Of a DNA stretch of 27,981 nt, positions 14,666 to 22,916 are shown piece by piece (position 1 is the stretch's first letter; every line of letters begins with the position of its first letter). The translations under genes and the position numbers were made by a program. The stretch comes from CAIYHK01 sp964638795. Lineage in GTDB: Bacteria > Actinomycetota > Acidimicrobiia > Acidimicrobiales > Ilumatobacteraceae. The notes beneath the pieces are model-generated. The model saw nothing but the letters and a program-made list of their open reading frames with translations, searched no databases and was not told the origin of the DNA. Where the stretch lies: NCBI GenBank assembly GCA_964638795.1, contig CAZXAX010000022.1, positions 1-27,981 on the forward strand. Reading direction: 5' to 3'.

Positions 14666-16498
14666 ATGGCCAAGGCAGTAGGCATTGACCTCGGAACCAC
14701 CAACTCAGTGGTGGCAGTCCTCGAAGCCGGCGACCCCGTCGTAATCCCAAACTCAGAAGGCTCACGTACGACACCGTCTGTGGTGGCGTTTTCCAAAAAC
14801 GGTGAGGTCCTTGTGGGTGAAGTGGCAAAACGCCAAGCGATCACCAACCCGGATCGCACTTTCCGTTCGATCAAGCGCTTCATGGGTCAGGCGTGGAAGT
14901 CCGAAGACATCGACGGCAAGCAATACACCCCCCAGGAAATCAGCGCCCGTACGTTGATGAAGTTAAAGCGTGATGCCGAGGCTTATTTGGGAGACACCGT
15001 CACACAAGCTGTGATCACAGTGCCCGCCTATTTTGACGATGCACAGCGCACTGCCACCAAAGAAGCAGGACAGATCGCAGGTCTTGAAGTTCTGCGCATC
15101 ATCAATGAGCCAACTGCAGCCGCACTTGCTTATGGCCTCGACAAGTCAAGCCAAGACGAACTCGTGCTTGTATTCGACCTTGGTGGTGGAACCTTTGACG
15201 TGAGTGTTCTCGAAATTGGCGATGGTGTGTTCGAAGTCAAGAGCACCCACGGTGACACGCATCTCGGTGGTGACGACTGGGATCAGCGCATCATCGACTG
15301 GCTGGTTGCGCAGTTCAAAGGCGCACACGGCATCGACCTCGCACAAGATCGTATGGCTACCCAACGCCTGAAGGAAGCCGCAGAAAAAGCAAAGATCGAA
15401 CTCTCTCAAGTGCAGCAGACCCAGATCAATTTGCCATTTATCACCGCAACTGCAGAAGGCCCGTTACATCTTGATGAGACCCTTACACGTTCAAAGTTCC
15501 AGGAAATGACCGCCGACCTGATTGAGCGTTGCAAGGTTGCATTCGAACACGCGTTACGAGATGCCGGAGTGAGCAAGGGCGATCTACATCACGTGATCCT
15601 CGTCGGTGGCTCCACCCGTATGCCCGCTGTTAGTGAACTCGTCATGAGCATCACTGGCAAAGAGCCAAACAAGACCGTCAACCCTGATGAAGTTGTTGCT
15701 GTCGGTGCTGCGGTCCAGGCAGGTGTTCTAAAGGGCGACGTTAAAGACGTCCTTCTTCTCGATGTCACACCACTTTCTCTCGGTATTGAAACCAAGGGTG
15801 GAGTGATGACCAAGTTGATTGAACGCAACACCACGATTCCCACGAAGAAGACCGAAGTATTCACAACCGCAGAAGACATGCAACCGTCAGTGGAGATCCA
15901 CGTGCTTCAAGGCGAGCGCGAGATGGCTTCATATAACAAGACCCTCGGCAAGTTTCAGCTCGTTGACCTTCCACCTGCGCCACGTGGTGTCCCTCAGATC
16001 GAAGTCACATTCGACATTGACGCCAATGGCATCGTTCATGTGAGTGCCAAAGATCGCGCTACAAACAAGGAACAGTCAATGACTATCACTGGGCAGTCAT
16101 CGCTTTCAAAAGATGACATCGACCAGATGGTGAAAGATGCCGAAGCGCACGCAGAGGAAGATCGCCGCCGCCGCGAAGAAGCCGAAGTGCGCAACAACGC
16201 CGACTCACTCGTTTACCAGACCGAAAAAGTTCTGCGTGAACAGGGTGACAATGTCTCAGCCGAAGAAAAGGCTGCAGTTGAGCAACCCCTTTCAGACTTG
16301 CGTAAAGCGTTGGAAAGCAATGACACAGTTGCAATCAAAACTGCGACCGAAGCGTTGATGTCGGCAAGTCAGGCGTTTAGTCAGAAGCTCTATGAAGCTG
16401 CGGCGCGTGATGCGAATGCTGCAGGCTCGTCAGCATCGGGCCAAACCGGACCCAATGACGACGAAATTGTTGATGCTGAAATCATCGACGAGAACTGA
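14666..16498 (+). CDS. dnaK: Chaperone DnaK (Hsp70)
   Basis: A 610-residue ATP-dependent chaperone. It has the phosphate-1 motif G-I-D-L-G-T-T-N-S (6-14), the connect/adenosine region with V-P-A-Y-F-D-D-A-Q-R and I-N-E-P-T-A-A-A-L-A-Y-G, the second phosphate loop F-D-L-G-G-G-T-F-D, and V-G-G-S-T-R-M-P. The substrate-binding and lid domains follow. The tail ends in acidic D-D-E-I-V-D-A-E-I-I-D-E-N. It is slightly shorter than E. coli DnaK (638). A strong AAGGAG site lies 8 bases before the ATG. First gene of the heat-shock operon, working with the GrpE, DnaJ and ClpB encoded behind it. Confidence 0.99.
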   Translation: MAKAVGIDLGTTNSVVAVLEAGDPVVIPNSEGSRTTPSVVAFSKNGEVLVGEVAKRQAITNPDRTFRSIKRFMGQAWKSEDIDGKQYTPQEISARTLMKLKRDAEAYLGDTVTQAVITVPAYFDDAQRTATKEAGQIAGLEVLRIINEPTAAALAYGLDKSSQDELVLVFDLGGGTFDVSVLEIGDGVFEVKSTHGDTHLGGDDWDQRIIDWLVAQFKGAHGIDLAQDRMATQRLKEAAEKAKIELSQVQQTQINLPFITATAEGPLHLDETLTRSKFQEMTADLIERCKVAFEHALRDAGVSKGDLHHVILVGGSTRMPAVSELVMSITGKEPNKTVNPDEVVAVGAAVQAGVLKGDVKDVLLLDVTPLSLGIETKGGVMTKLIERNTTIPTKKTEVFTTAEDMQPSVEIHVLQGEREMASYNKTLGKFQLVDLPPAPRGVPQIEVTFDIDANGIVHVSAKDRATNKEQSMTITGQSSLSKDDIDQMVKDAEAHAEEDRRRREEAEVRNNADSLVYQTEKVLREQGDNVSAEEKAAVEQPLSDLRKALESNDTVAIKTATEALMSASQAFSQKLYEAAARDANAAGSSASGQTGPNDDEIVDAEIIDEN

Positions 16499-16509
16499 AC
16501 GGTTGTTAC

Positions 16510-17013
16510 ATGAGCGATGAAATGAACGACACATCAGTTGACGGTGCAGTCGAGTCATCAATCGAAGAGGAGCTGACCGCGGCGGACACCGAAATACTGG
16601 ACGTCGCGGCGCTTCTCGCCGAGCGCGATCAGTTCAAAGACATGGCCATTCGTCTGCAGGCTGATTTTGAAAACTTCCGCAAGCGTGTGGCCGCACAGTT
16701 GGTCGATGACATTGATCGCGCAACTGGACGCTTAGTTGAAGAACTCCTCCCAGTGCTCGATGCCTGTGAAGCGGCTTTTAATCACGGCGCAAAAGATGTT
16801 GAGCCACTTTGGGCTGCTCTTCTTGGCACACTTCAAAAGCAGGGCCTTGAAGCCCTCGATCTCCTTGACCAGCCATTTGACCCCGCGTTGGCGGATGCAG
16901 TGATGCATGAACCTGGCGACGGTGGTGAAACCGTGGTGATTGAAGTTATGCGCACTGGATACAAGTGGAAGGGCCGCGTGCTTCGTGCGGCGATGGTGAA
17001 GGTGAAGGGCTGA
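16510..17013 (+). CDS. grpE: Nucleotide exchange factor GrpE
   Basis: A 167-residue cofactor that releases ADP from DnaK. An acidic N-terminal tail (1-35) leads to a helical coiled-coil region with R-L-Q-A-D-F-E-N-F-R-K-R (47-58), the GrpE hallmark. The C-terminal beta domain ends with Y-K-W-K-G-R-V-L-R-A-A-M-V-K-V. The gene begins 11 bp after dnaK and shares one base with dnaJ (TGATG). There is no strong ribosome site, so it may depend on read-through from dnaK. Confidence 0.97.
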   Translation: MSDEMNDTSVDGAVESSIEEELTAADTEILDVAALLAERDQFKDMAIRLQADFENFRKRVAAQLVDDIDRATGRLVEELLPVLDACEAAFNHGAKDVEPLWAALLGTLQKQGLEALDLLDQPFDPALADAVMHEPGDGGETVVIEVMRTGYKWKGRVLRAAMVKVKG

Positions 17014-18113
17014 TGGCTCCTCAGCGTGAGTGGTTCGAGAAGGACTATTACGCAGTCCTTGGCGTGCCTCAGAACGCATCAGCGAAGGACATCACGAAGT
17101 CATATCGAAAACTCGCGCGTCAATATCACCCTGATACAAATCCAAATAACGCGGCTGCTGAAGAGAAGTTCAAGGAAATATCAGCGGCCTACGACGTGCT
17201 TGGCGATGAAGACAAGCGACGCGAGTATGACGAAGTGCGGCGGATGGGCCCGATGGCCGGTGGTTTCGGACCCGGTGGGTTTAGTTTCAACGTGGGTGAC
17301 GCTGGCAATGTGAGCGACCTTCTGGGACAGATGTTCGGCGGTGCGCGAGGAGGCCGGAGTGCTGGTCCGCAGCGTGGTCCCGACATGGAAACTGCAATGA
17401 CACTGTCATTCAGCGAGGCTGCACACGGAGTGCTGACCACGGTGCACTTAACCGGAGACGCTTCGTGCGAGGGCTGCGACGGGTCGGGTGCACGCACTGG
17501 AACAACCCCACGACGTTGCAGTCAGTGCAAAGGGCGAGGCGAAGTAGAAACCAACCAAGGATTTTTCTCGCGTGCAGTTCCGTGTCCGTCGTGCACAGGT
17601 CGCGGTGTGATTATCGACGACCCTTGTGTTGGCTGCCGCGGAACGGGAATTCAAAAGCGCGCACGTGAAGTAAAGCTTCGTATTCCCGCAGGTGTTGTCG
17701 ACGGACAGCGCATTCGGTTGAAGGGACGCGGCGCCCCGGGCCGCAATGGTGGCCCAATGGGTGACCTATTTGTCGAGTGTCGGGTAATGCCACACAAGTT
17801 TTTTGAGCGTGATGGGAACAATCTCACGGTCAGAGTCCCGATCACTTTCGCTGAGGCAGCACTTGGTGCCGACATTCTCGTGCCAACTCTTGATGGTGCG
17901 CCTGTCACCCTTCGACTCAAACCTGGCACACAGTCCGGCTCGCGTCATCGAGTCAAGAGCAAAGGAATCGAAACAAACAAATCACAAGGTGACCTCATCG
18001 TCACCGTTGAAGTTCAAGTGCCAAAGGCCCTGACCGACGAAGAAAAAGAAATAGTTGAGCAATTAGCCAAGGCAACTAAGAGTTTGCCCCGGATCGATCT
18101 GTTTAGGGATTAG
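17013..18113 (+). CDS. dnaJ: Chaperone DnaJ (Hsp40, type I)
   Basis: A 366-residue type I Hsp40. The J-domain (10-75) has His39-Pro-Asp, which stimulates DnaK ATPase, followed by a Gly/Phe-rich linker (79-115). The zinc region carries four CxxCxGxG repeats at Cys152/155, 169/172, 191/194 and 205/208. C-terminal substrate-binding domains follow to 345. I chose the ATG overlapping the grpE stop (17013) rather than an upstream in-frame start within grpE, because M-A-P-Q-R-E-W fits actinobacterial DnaJ N-termini. Confidence 0.98.
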   Translation: MAPQREWFEKDYYAVLGVPQNASAKDITKSYRKLARQYHPDTNPNNAAAEEKFKEISAAYDVLGDEDKRREYDEVRRMGPMAGGFGPGGFSFNVGDAGNVSDLLGQMFGGARGGRSAGPQRGPDMETAMTLSFSEAAHGVLTTVHLTGDASCEGCDGSGARTGTTPRRCSQCKGRGEVETNQGFFSRAVPCPSCTGRGVIIDDPCVGCRGTGIQKRAREVKLRIPAGVVDGQRIRLKGRGAPGRNGGPMGDLFVECRVMPHKFFERDGNNLTVRVPITFAEAALGADILVPTLDGAPVTLRLKPGTQSGSRHRVKSKGIETNKSQGDLIVTVEVQVPKALTDEEKEIVEQLAKATKSLPRIDLFRD

Positions 18114-18122
18114 GAGGTTGCG

Positions 18123-18506
18123 ATGAGTGCGCCACGTTCTATCTATGTGATTTCAGTTGCCGCTGAGCTTGCGGGCATGCATCCGCAGACACTGCGAATC
18201 TATGAGCGTCGCGGGCTACTGAATCCTGCACGCACAGCGGGCGGTAATCGTCGGTACACCGATGAAGACATCGCACGACTGCGTCGGATTGCTGAACTCG
18301 CAACATCTGGCATGAACCTCGAAGGAATTCGTCACGTGATGGCCCTCGAAGAGGAAGTGATTCGGCTGCGCGCCGAAGTTGAGTCACTGCGACACACGAT
18401 TGACTCTGCTGTGGCTGAAGCCGAGCGGCGTTCAAAGCGGGAGATCGTCCCGCTGCGTCAAGCGGTTGCGATCTTTGGCCATAAGCCATCAATTTTTGAC
18501 AAGTGA
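18123..18506 (+). CDS. hspR: Heat-shock repressor HspR (MerR family)
   Basis: A 127-residue MerR-type regulator. Residues 8-55 contain the winged helix-turn-helix with the HspR-typical Y-V-I-S-V-A-A-E-L-A-G-M-H-P-Q-T-L-R and R-T-A-G-G-N-R-R-Y-T-D-E-D-I. Residues 73-105 are a predicted coiled-coil dimer helix. Known HspR proteins repress the dnaK operon and clpB by binding HAIR sequences with DnaK as co-repressor. Here the gene follows dnaJ with a perfect AGGAGG overlapping the dnaJ stop, and a HAIR-like site lies before dnaK, so autoregulation of the whole operon is the natural reading. Confidence 0.96.
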   Translation: MSAPRSIYVISVAAELAGMHPQTLRIYERRGLLNPARTAGGNRRYTDEDIARLRRIAELATSGMNLEGIRHVMALEEEVIRLRAEVESLRHTIDSAVAEAERRSKREIVPLRQAVAIFGHKPSIFDK

Positions 18507-18529
18507 TCCAGGCGCGATAGGAGCACAAA

Positions 18530-21022
18530 ATGGCAATAGACCCAACCAAGTGGACAACTAAGACCCAAGAAGCGATCAATGTCGCTGCTGATTCAGCGCG
18601 TGGTCGTAACAATCCAGAGCTCACACCAGAACACCTGTTGGCAGCTTTACTTGGGCAGCAGGGCACAATCGTTCCCGCGATCCTCGCCAAAGCAGGCGCT
18701 GATGCAAATGCTCTGGTGGCTGAAACCGAAGGGAAAGTCCACGCGCTCCCACAGGCCGTTGGCGGACGCAATCCCGAGATGAGCCGTGACTTCTCGCGGT
18801 TGATTGATGCCGCGGATGTACATCGCAACAATCTGCGGGATGACTTCTTGTCGGTTGAGCACTTGATGCTTGCTCTAAGTGACCGCATTGGTCTCGCCGA
18901 AGAAGTCTTGTTGCAAGCACTGAAAGATGTGCGTGGTTCACATCGTGTGACAACGCAAAATCCAGAGGACCAGTTTCAAGCGTTGGAAAAATATGGCCAA
19001 GATCTAACGGCTCGGGCACGGGCAGGCAAGATTGATCCAGTCATCGGTCGTGATGAAGAGATTCGGCGAGTTATCCAGGTGCTCTCGCGTCGTTCCAAGA
19101 ACAACCCTGTTCTGATCGGTGAGCCCGGTGTTGGTAAGACCGCAATTGTTGAAGGACTCGCGCGGCGTATTGCAGATGGTGATGTACCAGAAGGGCTGAA
19201 AGACAAGCGTTTGGTTTCCCTGGACATCGGGTCGATGCTTGCTGGCGCAAAATACCGCGGCGAGTTCGAAGAACGTCTGAAAGCAGTTCTTAAAGAGATC
19301 ACTGATGCCGAAGGTGAAGTGATCACATTCGTGGACGAGTTACACACAATTGTTGGAGCCGGTGCCGCCGAAGGTGCGATGGATGCTGGGAACATGATCA
19401 AGCCCATGCTTGCCCGTGGCGAATTACACATGGTTGGGGCCACCACGCTTGACGAGTACCGCAAGCACATCGAGAAGGATCCTGCGCTTGAACGCCGATT
19501 CCAGCAGGTCTATGTCGGTGAGCCAACCGTTGAGGACACGATTGCGATTTTGCGTGGATTGAAAGAGCGGTACGAAGTTCACCACGGTGTTCGCATTCAA
19601 GACTCAGCACTGGTTAGTGCAGCGGTGCTTTCTAACCGTTACCTGACCAATCGCTTTCTTCCAGATAAGGCCATTGACCTTGTTGATGAAGCGGCAAGCA
19701 AGCTTCGAATCGAGATTGACTCGATGCCAACGGAGATTGACATTGTTGATCGTCGGATTCTGCAGATGGAAATTGAGTGCGTTGCGCTGGAAAAGGAAAA
19801 AGACGAGCCATCAAAAGACCGCCTCGCAGCGCTTACTGATGAACTTGAACTTGCAAAGATTGAATCCGCAACACTGAAGGAGAAGTGGGAAGCAGAGAAG
19901 GCCGCAATCACGGCGATTCGGGGCCTAAATGAAGATTTGGAGAACGCGCGGTCGCAGATGGATCGGGAAACCGATCTCAACAAGGTTGCTGAACTCCAGT
20001 ACGGGGTAATTCCCGAACTTGAGCGTCGCATCGGAGAAGCTGCTGCTGCACTGAATAAACAACAAGCCGAAGGCGCAATGTTGAAAGAAGAAGTGGACGC
20101 CGAGGACATCGCAGAAGTTGTTTCCAAATGGACTGGTGTACCAGTTAATCGACTACTCGAAGGCGAAATGCAAAAGCTTGTGCACCTTGAGGATTTGCTG
20201 CATAAGCGGGTAATTGGCCAAGAAGAAGCAGTCACAGCTGTGGCCAACGCCATTCGACGCAGCCGTGCTGGGTTGTCTGATCCACATCGCCCAATTGGTT
20301 CTTTTATGTTTCTTGGGCCAACCGGTGTCGGCAAGACCGAGCTGGCGAAGGCACTCGCCGAATTCTTGTTCAATGATGAAAAAGCAATCGTGCGCATCGA
20401 CATGGCGGAGTACATGGAGAAGCATTCGGTGAGTCGCCTCGTCGGCGCGCCTCCCGGCTATGTCGGTTATGACGAGGGCGGTCAACTCACCGAAGCTGTG
20501 CGCAGACGCCCATACAGCGTGGTCTTGCTAGATGAAATAGAGAAGGCGCATCCAGAAGTATTCAACATTTTGTTGCAGGTACTTGACGACGGTCGCTTGA
20601 CCGACAGCCAAGGTCGCACCGTGGACTTCACCAATGTTGTGATGATTATGACCAGCAATCTTCCTGGCCACCCACTTGAGTTCTTTAAACCCGAGTTTGT
20701 GAACCGTATTGATGACATCGTTCGGTTTAGATCACTTGAACGTGATGACCTGAACTCAATTGTTGACATCCAACTTGCACACCTGCGTGATCGTTTGGCT
20801 ACGCGTCGACTCACTTTGAATCTGAGTCCAGAAGCGATCAATCTGATTGGTGACGCTGGTTATGACCCAGCGTTTGGTGCACGCCCTTTGAAGAGAGTGA
20901 TTCAACGCCAGTTAGCAGATCCGATTGCTTCACTCATCCTTGAGGGCAAACTCGAAGATGGCGACTCAATTCGAGTCGAAGTTCTAGGCGACGCGTTATC
21001 CATTAGCCCAGAGCGGATTTAA
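18530..21022 (+). CDS. clpB: Disaggregase ClpB (Hsp100)
   Basis: An 830-residue AAA+ protein that extracts polypeptides from aggregates with DnaK, acting as a hexamer. In order: an N-domain (1-145); AAA1 with Walker A GEPGVGKT (197-204), pore Tyr242 and Walker B FVDE (267-270); a coiled-coil M-domain (about 400-525) that docks DnaK and rules out ClpA/ClpC; AAA2 with Walker A GPTGVGKT (596-603), pore Tyr644 and Walker B LLDE (666-669). After M-T-S-N-L (707-711) only about 7 residues precede F-K-P-E-F, where E. coli has about 28. AGGAG lies 6 bases before the ATG, 23 bp after hspR. The 3' end overlaps the opposite-strand yqeY gene by 20 bp. Confidence 0.98.
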   Translation: MAIDPTKWTTKTQEAINVAADSARGRNNPELTPEHLLAALLGQQGTIVPAILAKAGADANALVAETEGKVHALPQAVGGRNPEMSRDFSRLIDAADVHRNNLRDDFLSVEHLMLALSDRIGLAEEVLLQALKDVRGSHRVTTQNPEDQFQALEKYGQDLTARARAGKIDPVIGRDEEIRRVIQVLSRRSKNNPVLIGEPGVGKTAIVEGLARRIADGDVPEGLKDKRLVSLDIGSMLAGAKYRGEFEERLKAVLKEITDAEGEVITFVDELHTIVGAGAAEGAMDAGNMIKPMLARGELHMVGATTLDEYRKHIEKDPALERRFQQVYVGEPTVEDTIAILRGLKERYEVHHGVRIQDSALVSAAVLSNRYLTNRFLPDKAIDLVDEAASKLRIEIDSMPTEIDIVDRRILQMEIECVALEKEKDEPSKDRLAALTDELELAKIESATLKEKWEAEKAAITAIRGLNEDLENARSQMDRETDLNKVAELQYGVIPELERRIGEAAAALNKQQAEGAMLKEEVDAEDIAEVVSKWTGVPVNRLLEGEMQKLVHLEDLLHKRVIGQEEAVTAVANAIRRSRAGLSDPHRPIGSFMFLGPTGVGKTELAKALAEFLFNDEKAIVRIDMAEYMEKHSVSRLVGAPPGYVGYDEGGQLTEAVRRRPYSVVLLDEIEKAHPEVFNILLQVLDDGRLTDSQGRTVDFTNVVMIMTSNLPGHPLEFFKPEFVNRIDDIVRFRSLERDDLNSIVDIQLAHLRDRLATRRLTLNLSPEAINLIGDAGYDPAFGARPLKRVIQRQLADPIASLILEGKLEDGDSIRVEVLGDALSISPERI

Positions 21023-21461
21023 CAGCTGCAGCAATTCGTGAACCATCGGCACCTTGCCCCACTCGCTCACGTACAGCCTTCACCACCACACCCATTGCCT
21101 TTGGCCCGTCGGCACCGGCGGCCTTGGCATTGGCCACCTCTTCGGCCACGATCGCATTTAGTGCGGAGTCATCCATTGCTGCGGGCAGGAACTCTGCGAT
21201 GATCGCGGCTTCAGCACGTTCTTTTTGAGCAGACTCAACACGACCATTTTGTTCATATATCTCAGCTGACTCCGCGCGCTTCTTTGATTCGCTGCGAAGA
21301 ACATCAATGGTCTGGTCGTTGGACAACTCAATTTTCTCTTTGCCTGCGACTTCTGCGTTCATGATGGCAGCCAACATCAAACGCAAAGTAGACAATCGCA
21401 AAGCATCCTGATCTTTTTGGGCTGCAGTGATTGCGGCTTGGATGTCATCTTTCAAAGACAT
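21003..21461 (-). CDS. YqeY/GatB-tail family protein
   Basis: A 152-residue protein of the YqeY family, related to the C-terminal tail domain of GatB in the tRNA amidotransferase. Typical features are M-S-L-K-D-D-I-Q-A-A-I at the start, R-L-S-T-L-R-L-M-L-A-A-I (22-33), the E-F-L-P motif near 90 and P-K-A-M-G-V-V-V-K-A-V (119-129). The precise role is not established; an auxiliary link to tRNA-dependent amidation is often suggested. An AAGGAG site precedes the ATG. It lies 8 bp after the HisD-family gene on the same strand and overlaps the end of clpB from the opposite strand. Confidence 0.92.
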   Translation of the reverse strand: MSLKDDIQAAITAAQKDQDALRLSTLRLMLAAIMNAEVAGKEKIELSNDQTIDVLRSESKKRAESAEIYEQNGRVESAQKERAEAAIIAEFLPAAMDDSALNAIVAEEVANAKAAGADGPKAMGVVVKAVRERVGQGADGSRIAAAVKSALG

Positions 21462-21469
21462 ATTTCTCC

Positions 21470-22834
21470 TTATGGTTGGCGTCGTTCACGAATCGCATTG
21501 CCGTGAGCAGGGAAGCCTTCGTGGTCCGCGAATGCAATCACATGGTCTGCCATTGCCGACAATGCAGTAGCGCTCGCTTCGGCGATCGCTGTTCGTTTCA
21601 GAAATGCATCTACGTTGATGCCGGAGGAAACGTGTGCGAATCCGCTCGTTGGCAAAGATGCAGGACACCCGATTAGGAAATTCGCGGCACTAAATGGTGT
21701 GTCCTGACCAACAAGAATTTCGCCCGCGTTGGTGAGTGCGGTGAGTAATCCTTCGCGTACTTGAGCTTCTACTGCGATTTGCAAGTGTTCAGGTGCGTAA
21801 CGGTTGCTTACCTCTGCAGCTTGGGTCATTGATGACACGAGAACTGCACCACCGTTTACACCCAGTGATGCACGTGCTGCAGTCGCGCGAATGTCAGGAA
21901 GGCGTGAAATTTGGATCACTAGCTCGCGCTCCACCGACTCAATGAGTGAAACCGAATCGCTTACTAAAAGAACAGACGAGTCCGTGCCGTGCTCTGCCTC
22001 AATCAAAAGGTCAGCAGCAAGCCGCTTTGCATCCGCACTTGAATCAGCGATGACAATGCTCTCGGTCGGGCCAAGCAACATCATTGTTGCAAGACCTTTG
22101 CTTTGCATCAATACTTGGGCGCACGTAACTGCAGGGCTCCCTGGCCCCATAACCTTGTGAACACGCGGGATGGTTTCTGTTCCGAATCCAAGCGCAGCGA
22201 TTCCGGCAGGACCATTAACTCGGAACACATTCTTTATTCCAAGCTTTCGGCAGATCACCAGAACTGCGGGATCAACTTCGCCGTCACCACCAGGAATTGG
22301 CGGCACGATCAGCACAATCTCTTTGACACCGGCAACAACTGCGGGCACACCCAACTGCAGAGCAACGGATGGATAACTGGCCTTGCCACTTGGGACAAAC
22401 AAGCCAACAGAAGAAATTGGAGTGACTTTCTCGCCAGCGGTCAACCCGGGGGCGATCTCAACTGACCAATCGTTCAGACGTGCCCGTAGTTCGGTATTGA
22501 ACTTCGTGAGATTGTTGATTGCTGCATCAATTGCTGATTCGAGTTCTGGTGCGATGGTTGCTTCAGCAATGTCCTGCTCGCTCACTTTGAGATCAGCGGG
22601 GTTCAGCTTGATTCGATCATGGGTAGCCAGTGCTTTACAGATCGCCTGGTCTCCATTTCGGCGAACATCGTCGATCAGTGCGCCAATTGACGCCACAAGT
22701 GTGGGTTCAAAAATGTCAGATATTCCACGGTTGCACAGTTCTGCGCGGGCTGATTCAGACATCGTTGACCACTCCAGGCGGCGCAGAACCGCGCTGGAAA
22801 CCGGGGTCGGATTAGGGGCTTTCTTGCGAAACAT
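21470..22834 (-). CDS. HisD-family dehydrogenase with altered zinc/substrate residues
   Basis: A 454-residue protein of the histidinol dehydrogenase superfamily. The catalytic pair Glu349-His350 (A-P-E-H), His282 and His444 correspond to E. coli Glu326-His327, His262 and His419. Other key positions differ: Glu279 replaces zinc ligand Gln259, Asn385 replaces zinc ligand Asp360, and Ala392 replaces substrate-contact His367. The usual G-G-A-Q-A-I block reads N-G-P-A-G-I (207-212), and G-P-G-N reads G-P-G-S. It lies between purA and yqeY, with no his genes in view. It may oxidise another amino alcohol or a different substrate. If it is the only HisD in the genome, it would have to be histidinol dehydrogenase of an unusual form. 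Confidence 0.85.
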   Translation of the reverse strand: MFRKKAPNPTPVSSAVLRRLEWSTMSESARAELCNRGISDIFEPTLVASIGALIDDVRRNGDQAICKALATHDRIKLNPADLKVSEQDIAEATIAPELESAIDAAINNLTKFNTELRARLNDWSVEIAPGLTAGEKVTPISSVGLFVPSGKASYPSVALQLGVPAVVAGVKEIVLIVPPIPGGDGEVDPAVLVICRKLGIKNVFRVNGPAGIAALGFGTETIPRVHKVMGPGSPAVTCAQVLMQSKGLATMMLLGPTESIVIADSSADAKRLAADLLIEAEHGTDSSVLLVSDSVSLIESVERELVIQISRLPDIRATAARASLGVNGGAVLVSSMTQAAEVSNRYAPEHLQIAVEAQVREGLLTALTNAGEILVGQDTPFSAANFLIGCPASLPTSGFAHVSSGINVDAFLKRTAIAEASATALSAMADHVIAFADHEGFPAHGNAIRERRQP

Positions 22835-22916
22835 CGTCTAGGAAACCTACCCGCTTGACCGACTAGACTTTCTTTACGTTCCGCAACGCCAAGATTTACG
22901 CAGTAAGGAGCGTCAA

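Noticed and set aside
19639..20415. Long antisense open frame (about 258 codons) opposite clpB
   Set aside because: It is Ser/Ala/Ile-rich with no family features, and mirrors a strongly conserved ClpB coding region; a coding-strand shadow.
22841..22877. purA promoter from TTGACC (22855-22860) or TAGACT (22864-22869)
   Set aside because: The two hexamers are only 3 bp apart, and neither has a good partner at 16-18 bp, so no promoter could be supported.
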